From contig NC_134035.1 of assembly GCF_964204645.1 (NCBI RefSeq), positions 10,540,501 through 10,604,500 of the forward strand: a DNA stretch of 64,000 nucleotides, in the 5' to 3' direction. Made by a program: the position numbers and the translations under genes. How positions within the stretch are numbered: the first letter of the stretch is position 1; the number at the start of each line of letters is the position of its first letter. The stretch comes from Tubulanus polymorphus. Taxonomy: Eukaryota; Nemertea; Palaeonemertea; Tubulaniformes; Tubulanidae. The notes beneath the pieces were generated by a model that was not told the DNA's origin, made no database searches, and saw only the letters and a program-made list of their open reading frames with translations. Shown piece by piece: positions 20,602 through 32,900 of this stretch.

Positions 20602-21684
20602 TTACAACGCTTTTATCTTACAACTACAGCGACACTTACTTCCAAAATTTTTAAACAATTTTATCGCATCGTGCCTGAATCTATCGTTGGTCAGGCAATA
20701 TACGAAATAATTAACGCTTGAATCTAAAGGAGTCAACACGTCAGACCCTATACCCGATATACGTGAAATAACATTCCTAACTTCTTTACTCGGGCTCGGC
20801 ATACCACATAATTTTACTAGCATATCTAAATAACTTTTAAGCGACGTAGCAAACTCTAAAACTATGAACAATACCACGATAGCGAGCGCCATTCTCGTAG
20901 CTTTTTTATCGAGATTGCTGAACTTCGATTGTTGGGTGCCGAGATTCTCTCTTTGTTTACCAATTTGTTTCAGCAAAATTATGAGAATCACGTTGAGGAT
21001 TATCAGGAATAAAATCGGTAGCAGATTCGTGAAAATCGATGTTAATACCCATTCTACGTAATATAAAAGACGGCCTTCAATTGGATTAAGTATTCTTTTC
21101 TTCAATGCAGGAATATAAAGTCCTGTACACACATCCAACCAATAATATGAATGCCCTACATACATGAAGTAACTAAGACCGAAACAAGCGAAGAAAATGT
21201 ATTGCACGCAGACACATAAAAGTAAGCGTTGTTTGGTGACATGAGCCTGCGCAAACAGCGGGAAACCAAGACTTACTGCCCGTTCAGCTGCTATCAGTAC
21301 CGTTATCCAATTTCTCGTTAATTTTGCCGACCGATTGAAGAGAAACATAACAAAATAGATCATGTAAAATCCCGCATATCTTCCATCGTGATAGATAAAC
21401 TTTAAGAATCTCTGAAGCGCAACGCCATAAACCGTTACATCCAGCAACGGACGCAGGAATTCACGAAAGAATTTGACAATGAGAAATGAAATATCAGCAA
21501 CGGCTAAAGCTCTTAGGAGAAAAATTGACCTGTGCTGCGACGACTGTCGTTTTAGAATCACAATACTGAGTGTGTTAAAGAAAATACCAAACGCTATCAA
21601 TGCGGGCAGAAATGCGACTCGCTGTATGAACTGATCTGTAATCGTTAGTTTTTCATCGCACTTTGGTGGTTTAGTCGTCGACAT
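20602..21684 (-). CDS. Class A G-protein-coupled receptor, peptide type, intronless
   Basis: The 360-residue protein has seven hydrophobic segments (about residues 24-46, 57-80, 104-126, 138-160, 170-190, 222-248, 280-300, and 325-343 as TM7, the first two loops being hard to divide). TM3 ends in AAERAVSL where ERY/DRY is usual, TM7 reads LDSSVNYFVYCLTNDRFR where NPxxY is usual (here N-Y-F-V-Y), and a Cys-rich tail (CRCSC) could be palmitoylated. The TM7/helix-8 pattern is like FMRFamide-receptor-type peptide GPCRs of protostomes. The intracellular loop 3 is short and basic. The ligand cannot be named. One exon, with no stop or shift. Many such receptors occur as lineage-specific, intronless expansions, which fits the degenerate E/DRY and NPxxY motifs. 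Confidence 0.85.
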   Translation of the reverse strand: MSTTKPPKCDEKLTITDQFIQRVAFLPALIAFGIFFNTLSIVILKRQSSQHRSIFLLRALAVADISFLIVKFFREFLRPLLDVTVYGVALQRFLKFIYHDGRYAGFYMIYFVMFLFNRSAKLTRNWITVLIAAERAVSLGFPLFAQAHVTKQRLLLCVCVQYIFFACFGLSYFMYVGHSYYWLDVCTGLYIPALKKRILNPIEGRLLYYVEWVLTSIFTNLLPILFLIILNVILIILLKQIGKQRENLGTQQSKFSNLDKKATRMALAIVVLFIVLEFATSLKSYLDMLVKLCGMPSPSKEVRNVISRISGIGSDVLTPLDSSVNYFVYCLTNDRFRHDAIKLFKNFGSKCRCSCKIKAL

Positions 21685-21903
21685 CGCCCCGTTTGCTGCA
21701 TTAGGAAATATCGATAATCATCACCAATTATGTATGGACGAATCAGCGATCCAATGCTCAAATTGCCAAATAGATAGATCATATTTAATAAACGCGCATC
21801 TAAAATTCCGACGCAGTATCCTTTTCCCTAATTTAATGGTACAGGAACAGAAAAGTTCTAATGGACATAAAAACTACATTGCATTATTACATTTGTGGAG
21901 TTA

Positions 21904-22009
21904 CTATCGCTTAGCAGTTTTATCCCGGTTTTCATGAATACTGGTGCAACCGCCATGACATTCTTGACGTTAGGAGTCGGTTTTAGCGGATTTCCGACAG
22001 CGGGTAAAA
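21904..22009 (+). pseudogene. Isolated copy of an SLC17 exon
   Basis: About 105 bp match, at about 95% identity by eye, the SLC17 exon at 25,123-25,233 of this window, in opposite orientation. The copy keeps the words TTCATGAATACTGG and GGAGTCGGTTTTAGCGGATT and runs past the exon's GT donor into GTAAAA, so it arose from DNA and not from spliced RNA. It remains open (reads [20 protein letters not shown]) with L-to-P, I-to-L and A-to-P changes. No other SLC17 exon lies near it. Confidence 0.85.
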
Positions 22010-23907
22010 GTATTCAATACAACTGAAAATTTCAATATTCAACGACCTTTTAGAATTATCTTCCCTGATTGTTTTACTAAAAGCCGGATCCGGCCCGAAA
22101 CTGGACTTCAGATCCGGGACATGTAGTCGCCCGACTCGGGCTGATATTTTAAATGCCACTTTGCTTTACTGAATCAACGTATTATTAGTGTTTTGATAGA
22201 TTAAACTAGCTTGTTTCCTTTCGTCAAATATATCTTAAGATCTTAATAAAAAAACGCCATATTTTCCGTTATAATTCGTATAAAGATTTATTGACTTAAT
22301 CATAATAATCATAACAACGTAACATAAATAACATAAACCATTACCGGTATCACCAATTCGGGACACTTGTTCACGCGCAAATTCCTATTCGATTAATGAC
22401 ATTCAGTTCAGGGATTTCTTTTATTGACCAGTCTTAACTTAAAATTCAAATTCTATATGCTTAATTCAATCGCGGTCTTTTCAAGAATGATTTAACGCCA
22501 GATTTAACCGGCAACCCGTTGAACTCGGTGTATACACCGACGGGATTACCGAGAACGAATTCTCGATTATATCACATGTCTTCATTTTAGTATTCGTTAT
22601 ACGTATATGTAATACATTACCACAGAATACTTTTTATCGCTTGATTTTTAACCATCGACATTCGACTAATTTGAGTGATTTGATCGCGGTGGCTAAACGT
22701 GCAACCACTCGTACATAGTTTATACGAGGCCTACGAATTTTACGAATTGACTGAGCGTTATTTCGCCCAACGGAACAAAACTGGGAATCGGTAAAATAAT
22801 GGAATACATGTGAATTATTGTGAACACATGCAGACTTCAAGTATAGAGGTCATGCAGAAATGGGTTTTATTTGCTTGACTACGCCATATTTTGTGTCAAA
22901 CGCAATAAGTGATTTAAAAAGCTTTTAAAAATAACTTTTGAAACTTTTTGAAATAACCTTTTTTTCTTTGGTCGTTACGACGGTTATGAAGTATGGTGAG
23001 TCATGTATTCGCGAAACTGTTACATTACGTATACGACGTTTTTTGATCGGCAAACACACTCAAAAAGGTCATTCATGACAAGACCCTCGAAGTTTCGATA
23101 TCTCCCCGACGATTTTTCATTGTTATGTATTTAATATGGCAAGTTTCCAGCACCGATTGGCAAAAAAACTATCACATAACATGCACGACCTCTTTATTCT
23201 ACAGACATTTATATGTCGACGACTGCGATTACGCAATTTATCGCAAATTCGTCTGATAAAATGTTTGAACACCGAGCGTGATTCAAATTCGTCTCGTAAC
23301 AATGATATCACAGATATGCACTTGATTCCGCTTCTTTTCCCCAAGTGATGCACATACATATACAAATATATATTTACGTGTTCGACGTATAATACGAACA
23401 GTCGTGTCTTTTAGATATGAGTGAAATATATATTATATATCATCCCCAGCCCTAACTGAAATCGTTAAATCTACTTCTCTTAACAATCTTAAGGTACATT
23501 TAATATCCAGTGACCACGCCGTATACTTCCTTTCGTGTTTTCCACATCAATGCGAGAATAGTAACAGATCATTTATTCGTTATCTAAAATCAAAACGTGC
23601 CGTAGAGTTGAGCCTAGTTACTGTCCTACATAGCGTTCATCTAGGTGGCGTAGCATTCACAAATGTTTCTCCATTTTATCGTGATCAGAAATCGATAAAC
23701 TGAAATCGTTTACGGGACAACGAGTGACGTCATCCTGAGATCCATTTTCGCAAGTATCATTCATACGAACATATTTGAGTTTTCTGCAGTTTTAGATGAA
23801 AGCTGACTCAAACTGTTTTTTTATATCGTACAAGAGCATTGTTTGTATTTGAGGTATTATTGCCATGTATAACGTCCTTATAACGGCAATAGTTTTGGTG
23901 CCTATAT
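22010..23907. other. Intergenic DNA and 3' UTR of the SLC17 gene
   Basis: No gene is seen. A minus-strand AATAAA at 23,577-23,572, about 330 bases after the transporter stop codon, is a candidate polyadenylation signal. The overlapping open frames near 23,123-23,365 lie on both strands without coding character. Confidence 0.5.
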
Positions 23908-26900
23908 TTAACTGGTCTTTCCTCCGTTTCGCTTGCGCAGTTTTTCGTCGATCGATTCTTCCAGCGCGTTGTCTGTGCTTTCCATAGTACCGTATGTTTT
24001 CGCATCGTCCGCGGTTCCGTTTGGCCCGAGTCCCTGGGTCTGCATCGGCAACGCTTGGTAGGGTTGTTTGTCCGAATCTGGTTTGACCGGTTTGAGCTGC
24101 ACTCCGGATATTGGATCGGCCCAAGGTTGCCTGTCAGCTGAAAGCACGAACGTAAACATGTGCACAAAACAGAAATTTTAGAAACATCTGCTTGTTAGAA
24201 GAAATCAGATCGAACGATAAAGTGCAGCTATATGAATGCGGGGCGAGTAGTGAGGCTGTCGTCGAGAAATTCAATCGTTTGACATATAAAACCTACCTGT
24301 TCCAAATATTGCGTAAAATACAACTCCAAATGCTAGTACTCCACCAGTTAGAATAAATGACATTTGCCAACTGTGCAGCGACTGAAATTACGAAAACAAA
24401 TCTTTAGGACTCAGTCTAGTATAGTGGAGAAAATTAAATGCTACTGTTGCAATCGATGATTCCACTTATGGCAAGTGAGGATCCGCCAGGCTCGCTAGTA
24501 GTTACTCGGGTCTTCCGCGTTCAATTTCCTCTACATTTAAAATCGAATGAATCGATTATAATGAAATTTATACGAAATATCTGAGTAGTAAATTGAGTTT
24601 GATGTATATTTGGTCGGTTCTTCGATAATGAATGGATTCGGGAGTCTGAAAATCTAGCTGAAAATTGATTGATGGTCGGTTGACTAATGGTGTTGCGTTT
24701 CCCTATTGCTTAACTTTCAAAGTGGTCAACTATGCCTATCAAAAACCCAAGATACGCAGCCATATCAGCGCATCTATCCCCGTTTCGCTTACTTGATCGT
24801 GAGTGATAAAGCCGACAATAAGCGGACTAAGAATTCCTCCGACCGTTCCCATTGTCGTCGACATACCGACCAGGACACTGGCGTACCTCGGTGCGATATC
24901 TAAATGCGAGATCTGCCAACCTAAAAGCAAATACACGGTCACGTTTTTTTAAACCATGAAACTATTCGAATCAGGAAGTTAATTCCTCATAGGCCGGTTT
25001 TATATACTGGTATTACCTTCAACATTGGGGCTAACTCAATTCATTATCAATTGAGTTAACCCCAGAGCTAAAGGTAATACCAGTCTATAAAACCGAGCCG
25101 AGGTCTTTTTGTTTTGTTTTACCCGCTGTCGCAAATCCGCTAAAACCGACTCCTATCGTCAAGAATGTCATGGCGGTTGCGCCAGTATTCATGAAAACCA
25201 GGATAAAACTGCAAAGCGATTCCATCCCGAAACCTTCAATAAGAACGTCGTATTTTTAACAATGTAATTAATCATCACATTAATTTGTTTTTCATTAGAA
25301 CATTTTTGTTTCCTTACCGACACACGTGAAAATCTTTCTGACTTGAGTTTTCGTAAATCTCGGATGCCTGATAGCCCAGTCGGCCAAATGACCGCTTATC
25401 CCGGATAATATAACCATCAGCACATGCGGCAGTGACGAAAGAATGCCATTCTGAAATTTGCAATCATTCATGGAAGGTAACTCGATTATTTGAAAATCAT
25501 TATCAGTTATCAGACGCAATTACACGAATAAATGCGGGAATTTCTGTCGCGTCACTTCGTTTCTTACATATTTCATATACGTGAGTTTATACGCAGGGAT
25601 TTGGGAAACACGTGAACACGGAAACATACATGTTTGATCTCGGAATCCATTTTTTTCCGAATCCATGTTTTTCGCTTCTCATGTTTTTCGCTTCTCGTAA
25701 ACGCACACGACGCATGTTTCCGTCTTCTGTTTCCGTATTTCCCTGTTTCGCGTGCGTTAGGCTTTATATATTCACCTCGGCAATTGTGAAACCGAAACAG
25801 TTGAGATAAGCCGGTTCCATCGTGAGCAAGAGGAAGAACATCCAATTTCGTGAGAAGTGACACACGCATAGTGAAACCACGGCGATCGAACTTAGAATCT
25901 TTTTCCACGGAATCGGTTCATCCTGAAAGTGAAAAATTGTCGGATGAAAATCGAGTGATTATTATTATGAGAGATGGAATGGGATACCGGCAACGCTACT
26001 GAGGGAAGCGAGGATTCAGCGATAATCCACCAGGTTCGCTAGTGGTTACTCGCTTACCGCGGTTCAATTTCTGTCTTCATTTCAATTGAATTCGACGCGA
26101 CCTTTCTCACCAGTAACTCGATTTTCAGGGAAATCTATACCATACACTGAGTGAGAAAGTCAATCTCATATCTATTCGAAGACTTGTTTGATAATTTTCG
26201 GAATTGGAAGCCTAAAAAATATCAACTTCCAATCGAAGAAGAACTGATTTTCACTACGAATAAGCCAGTGTTTCGTTGCTCCATCTGGTGGTGCCGGTAT
26301 CCCATTAATGAATTATTCGAGCTAGTCGCCGAAATTATGATTCAACGACTGCAAATTTCGGTAATTTGAAACGTCATTTTCTTCGGTAGTGGTGCACAAG
26401 TGCGCCCTCGTGTGATAGAAAATTAAGTCAAAATCAGCGCATGACGATAGATGAAGGAAAGCCGGTCGATGTGTGCGTGCACGATGACCAAAGTTAAAAG
26501 TTTATTCTCGAAACCGATGAACATTAAAAAAAAAAGATTCCGCGAAACAAAGACCCTGGAAATTACCCGAATCTAGAATCGATTCGAAAATACCAACTAC
26601 TTCCAAGCACTCCAAAATCAATCTTTAGTTGTTATTTCGAAAAAGAATGATTCCATTAGCTTACCTCTTCCTGGCCATCGGCATTCTAGACATATTATGT
26701 ATATATGATAGATAGATATTCATTTTACCAAATATAGTTTATTATATATACTTATTTGTGCCTAAATCTGATGAGTATAGATTTAACTAAACACCCGGAT
26801 TAACAAATCGGTCAAATATAGATTAAAGGCCGTTTATACGTTTGGACAAGACTTCATCAGATGACACAAGTCAGAACAAAACTAATGCTTAAACCACGTA

Positions 26901-29900
26901 CTCCTTACATACAACATATATTTCAATTTCATACTTTAGATATCATGGATATTTTGCTAAAGTTTCTCTCTTACCTCATAGGTGAACGCCATGTCACCCT
27001 GACTACTTTCGATGTATTTTTTCTCCTCCATGCTGATGTATGGATGATACGCTGGTCTTTCGTAGGCCAGAATCAACCATAAAAGAAACCAGACTATTCC
27101 CATTCCGGCTGCAATGACAACGTCTTTAATGTCAATAACCGAAGGCTTTTTCGTAAATTGAAAGCCTAAGTTCCAAAATTGCGACCTAAGTCAAAATCAC
27201 TTTAAAAAAAATCATTTCAACCGCAATGAAAATGTATTGATTTAACATTGTACGCGGTTGATTCAAATCCAACGCCGCATTATTTCGGCAGCATGAACGG
27301 GTTTTACCCCAGAATTTTTGAAATGGCTTACCGAAGAAATAGAAAACATACTGCCAGCCCATGAAGTGCGTGAGCAGACCGGATACAGGAAAGCCAACTA
27401 TAGCTCCAGCGTAAACACCTGTTTAAATTTTGTACAGAGAAAAATATGAAAAACGAATAAAAACAACACTCCGGTTTGTATTTGTGTAATTGATTTTAGG
27501 CGGCAAAGCAAGTAATAATGTTGAATAAGAGAAAAATCAAATTCACATGTATATCAAATCCGGGCTATATGCACATATTGAATATGGCCTGAATTTTTAC
27601 TAATCAAACGAATACGTTGATGAATATCCCTAATTTCGTTGTGAATTTCAATGGGAGGACAACTGCGTGGTTTAGGAATTGACGGCGGGCGCTACTTACC
27701 AGTAACAGTTGTGGAAGCGATAACACTACCTTCACCATCGACTGACCAGTGTCTCAGTAACGTATACAACGAAGGAAACGCAACACCCTAAATTTATATA
27801 CAGCAAGCATAAAAAAGATTCCAGCACCCTGTTCAACTCGCCCGTGACAGAGGAAGCGAATTTCATGAAATTGATGAAATTTTCTACTGCGATGCAAATA
27901 TGCTACCAGTCGAATAAATTCGCGCGAATCGAATGAGCTAGATTTGCCGAAATATCAATCAGCGATTGCTAATTTTGCCCATACTAAATCATGCGATCTA
28001 ATTTTGATCGGCGAATCAGGCATTCGCACACCGATTTCGCCTAGACGCGTTAACCTTGGTCTCCCGAATTCAATCGCTGGTGAATGTTTCGCCGAATAAA
28101 TTCGCCTGGCACAAGCTTCAAGCCTGTCACAAGCGTCAAGAGTTACATCCACCACACTACATCACCACTTTTGATAATAAACGCATGAAATGATAGAATT
28201 AAGACACAAATATAGGAATACACGACGGATAGCGCGGTGTAGGAGATTAACGTTTTCATAAATTTTTCGGGGAAACTGTAAACGACAAGAAACGTTTTGA
28301 TGATATCTTATTGTTTAGAGTTTCTCCGAATTTTTAATTTTGATAAATTTCGAAATCGTCAGAAAATGAATATAAGAAATCATCAGTTGCAGGTTCGTTG
28401 GTTATGACAGTATGGTGTGGGTTAATCGCTAGTCATCATATTCAGGAAATGGAGAATTTGTACGCGGAATACAGAATGAATACGTCGATTATTCGAAAGA
28501 GGTTTTTAGAATTCATTGATCACAAAACAATATCTGCTCTCAATGATATTTTGGATATTCAAATTATTGGCTACAACGAATAATACGGCATTGAACGGTT
28601 GTATTGGGCTGATTAAGTTTCTAAGGCATCAGTGATTTTTCTATTAAAAATGGCGCCAATACAATCCGTATATACGCTCGCTGACTATACACGCATATAG
28701 TTGATTTAATGTTGATTATCGGAGAATTGAAATCTGACGGCATATGTCGCCGATTTCTTTATTTAGTCCCGTTCAAATATCGCCGTATGATGGCTTGGAT
28801 ATAGGCCCTACTTGTTTAAAGAACGGTTGAATTTAGTGGTATGCTAACATTCGAAGTGTTGTAATGTAGCGAATATATCGGGAATCGAAAATTGTAAAAA
28901 CGAATCCGACAGATTCGTTACAACGCAGCTGATTAGCGTTGAATCGATAAGATCGGCTTCAGATTTATTCAACAAATATACAATTAACAAGTATAAATGA
29001 CGGACAATGTATAAATAAACGAAGTATGAATGACTTAATCCCGAACCTAAAGAAGCTTATTTTGGTAATATCTGAAGATGGTTAAGTTGACGAAACGCTC
29101 TGTTCGTGTCTCCACACTCGAACAGAAAAATTAGTCCGAAAAGGTTTCCTCAAGTTAATCATTCATTTTTCGACGGGAATTTGTTCAGGAATACTGAATA
29201 TCGATGATTAATTTATGAGTATAGAACGTCATCTATCGCAATCAGTTCGAAATTGTTGAATATTAAAAAGAAAAAATGAAATGAACGGATCGCTGTAAAG
29301 ATAACTTGGTGATAAAGTGACAGCTTGAGTTGTTATGGCGTATGTTAAGTAACCGGGTGATATTACTGCATATACCAAACTTGTTTGTGTAGCTGTGACC
29401 GAATCAGTATTCGGTAAAGGGTTGAAACCAAATCCGTCGTTTGTCGAAAACCTTTCAATATTGTGATATGGGATACTTTGCATTGAGCGTACGATTGAAA
29501 AGGTGGTCATATGTTATCTAAATGTTTCACTTTAAATGTATTTTGATTGAAAACCAGCCACCGCCATTTTCTTATATTCTAATGAAATATCCGATGCAAA
29601 CGAAGGATCCAATAGATTTTTGCTTGATGTAGAAATTTCCAATTGTTGATACTTCGTTTGCATATTATGAACCCTCTATGGACGAAAACCACAACACACA
29701 AACACCAACGATTTTACCTGTTAGAACCAAGGCCGCCTGTCGGCTCTGTTCGGGGGGAATCACCCAATGACGTAATATCGTGTAGCACGCGGGGAATACC
29801 AGGCCCTGTTTAAAATCGTATTGTATTACAAGCACTTAAATCAGTTTGAAAGATTGAACCGAGGGAGGCAGTTAATTAAGTAATTTCCATTGCAGATAAA

Positions 29901-32900
29901 AATATCAATACACGATTTTCCCAATACACTTTTTCCTCGACGCTCAATTAAAACTGTGAACAAAGCATATCGTATTGGAGCTCTTTTATATACAACGTCT
30001 AATCAATAATAGTAACACCTGTTTGGGCGATTACGATCGAAATGTTTTCCCTGATTTCCGTTGATCGATCAAATCACGATATTTGACGGTACACGTGATT
30101 AAACAGCTCAACGGGTTCTAGTATTCGCAGTTATGAAAACGGTTCATAGACGCGTATATTGAATGTTCGAATTCCGATAATTTCGTGAATAATCGACTAA
30201 TTTCATAAATAAAACGTTCTTCATTCATCACGATTTCTAAAGGATATCCAACTGATCTATTCTTTACAAAGGGAATTGTTTTCCTACAGATGTGTCGAGG
30301 TTTTGTTCCATTTTCTCGCATTCTTTGAATTTTCATAAATCTTTAGATTTTTTATACGACCGGGAACGGCTTGCACCGACACTGGGCTTTGAAAGGAGGT
30401 AACTACAAGGCAATGTTCATTAGTAACCTTTTATCTTTGTAAAACCGTGTAGATATTGCGCAGGGTTCCCATTATCTGGTCTAACTGACATTTCTATATA
30501 GATTTTTTGAATTTGAAACGTGCATTTGTTTAACATTTGTTTAATTACTGGTACTTCACCAATTTCGAGGACTCTAAGGCAGCTTTCGTTTGAATCGATA
30601 TTCCGGAATATCGATTCTGGATTAGCTCCCTACCGGCCGCTCTATCAATTTTACATGCTATTTCGTAATTGGCAGAGTGTCGAACTTGCCAGATGAGGAA
30701 TCGGTAGAGACCCGTCGAAACCTGCCTATAAAGTGCCCCTAATGTTTACCTCCGATAGGCCTTGTACGAGTCGTATCGCGCACGTAGCCTCGTAGCCTAA
30801 CTTGTCGATTCCAACCGGAAGCAGTAGATTTAGCACGCAAGACGTTAGTATACTTCCACCAAATAACCTGTAAGCAAAGCAGAAATTAGAAACGATTTTC
30901 TAAGTTAAGATATTTCAGTCTATACTTGATCCATCAAACATTATTCGAAGCAAATCATTGATGATGCACTAAGTCCGCTGTTGAAAAGATGAAATAAAAT
31001 CCCAACAAGAATTGAAAGGATGCGAAAAGCGACACTGAAACATCTTAGAGTCAGGAATGTCATCTTAGAACTAGAAATGTTTCTTTGAGCTAGTAGTTGG
31101 TTTAACGTTTCAGCCATATCCTACGATAGTCATTTTCAGGAATACCGATTTTTACATATCTGGTGTGGGATTTTATATCATTATGTAATGCAACCTATCT
31201 AGGAATGCTGATTTTTTTCTGGTGTAGGTTTTTTTTAATGACTGCACGTACCTATGTCCCGGTAACTTCGTGGCCAGAAAACCGCCCGGTATTTGAGTAA
31301 CTAAAAAACCGACGTAGAATATACTGTGCAGAAAACCGACCATTTTCGATGTCCATCTCGCAGTTGGTAGCTACAAAGTGAAACACATCGGAAACCACTT
31401 CAGACAACATTAGAACAAACATTATTAGTAAAACCAATAACTATAGCATATTTATTTTTTTTTCCAGCTGGAAAGGTGCGAATTGGGGATCGATATCCAA
31501 TATAGTTAACCCGGAGTATAGTATAGAAACTGGGCCGTATTAAAATCGATTTCGTGATTTTGAAATAGGCCGGGCATACAGGCAAGATAAAAAGGTTTTC
31601 ACACAACATCTAAATGACGAAAGTTCGCGCCGACAATATTACGCAGATTCGTAATAAATGCGTACTAATAATTAGTTAATACGGAGGAATTTGATAGAGA
31701 ATGATTTGTAGTAATTCAGCAGGTAAATAAAATGTCATCTGTTTAAACACGATAAAAATCGACCCGTTCAAAATCATATATACCACCGATACATTTTATT
31801 TGATAGGAATTCGTTACAATAAATATGTGCTCCGACTTAAAGTTGGTCCCCGACACCGTCACGGGTATGATATAAGTTTTCGTCGGAATTGTGCGTCGGT
31901 TTTAACTATGCACAAAAAGTGTAAACATAAAACCTTTCCTAAGGTTTCATCGTTCAATCATTAAAAGGTTAACGGCATTTCGGGGTAACTGATCTAACAC
32001 TTCCATCTCTTTCTAAACAACAAGGACATAGATTTGAGAGAAGAGACGCAAATGAAAGTTTGATCGTCACGCAAATACTCAATTTCTTAAAGGATTACTT
32101 AAAGCACAGGGACCAGTTTTATAGACTGGTAGGCCTATTAACTTTAACCCGGGGGTTAAATGGATTAAGTTAGCCCCGAGTTCAATTCAAATTCCAGTCT
32201 ATATAACCAGCGTCTGATGTTTACGTCACTAATTGTATGATTCAAAATCGATAAAGACCAATCGAAATATAACCGTCAGAGAAATGTTCGTAAGAAATGC
32301 AATTGCTGAAGAAAAGTTACACATATTATACATTGATATAAATTCGGATTAATAGGCTCGGATTATGATGACTAATCAGCACACGACTTCTGTAAAATAG
32401 TATATCCTTTCTATAGTGCAACCCGTATAAATATAAGGCACATGTTGTGCAGCTGTGAGCGGTATTATTGAGAGCTATATGTATAGAAATATTTGATTAG
32501 CGGAATATCTATACGTCGAACAGACCTCGATTTTGTGCTGTTTGATGTCTTCTTCCACGAACGCTTGTACCGGATTTACCAACTATAGACAAACGATAGA
32601 GTAGTAAAGTAGCGAAACCTCTATTTCATACCGTCCGAACAATAATGGATCGATATCGAAAAAAGTAATACTGAAATTCCATCGCAATTATTCAGGCATA
32701 TTATATGGACAGTTTATTCGATATGCATATTCTATTATGACAGTTCGAATTTTATTTCGGATTTTAATTCTCAAAATTGTATCAAATATACACGGAATAT
32801 AATAAACGGATGTTTCCCCAGCACCAGTTCATGTATACGTAATATCTGATTATTTGCTGTATATAGATAGATATATGTTAAAATAATTTCCGATATTTTT

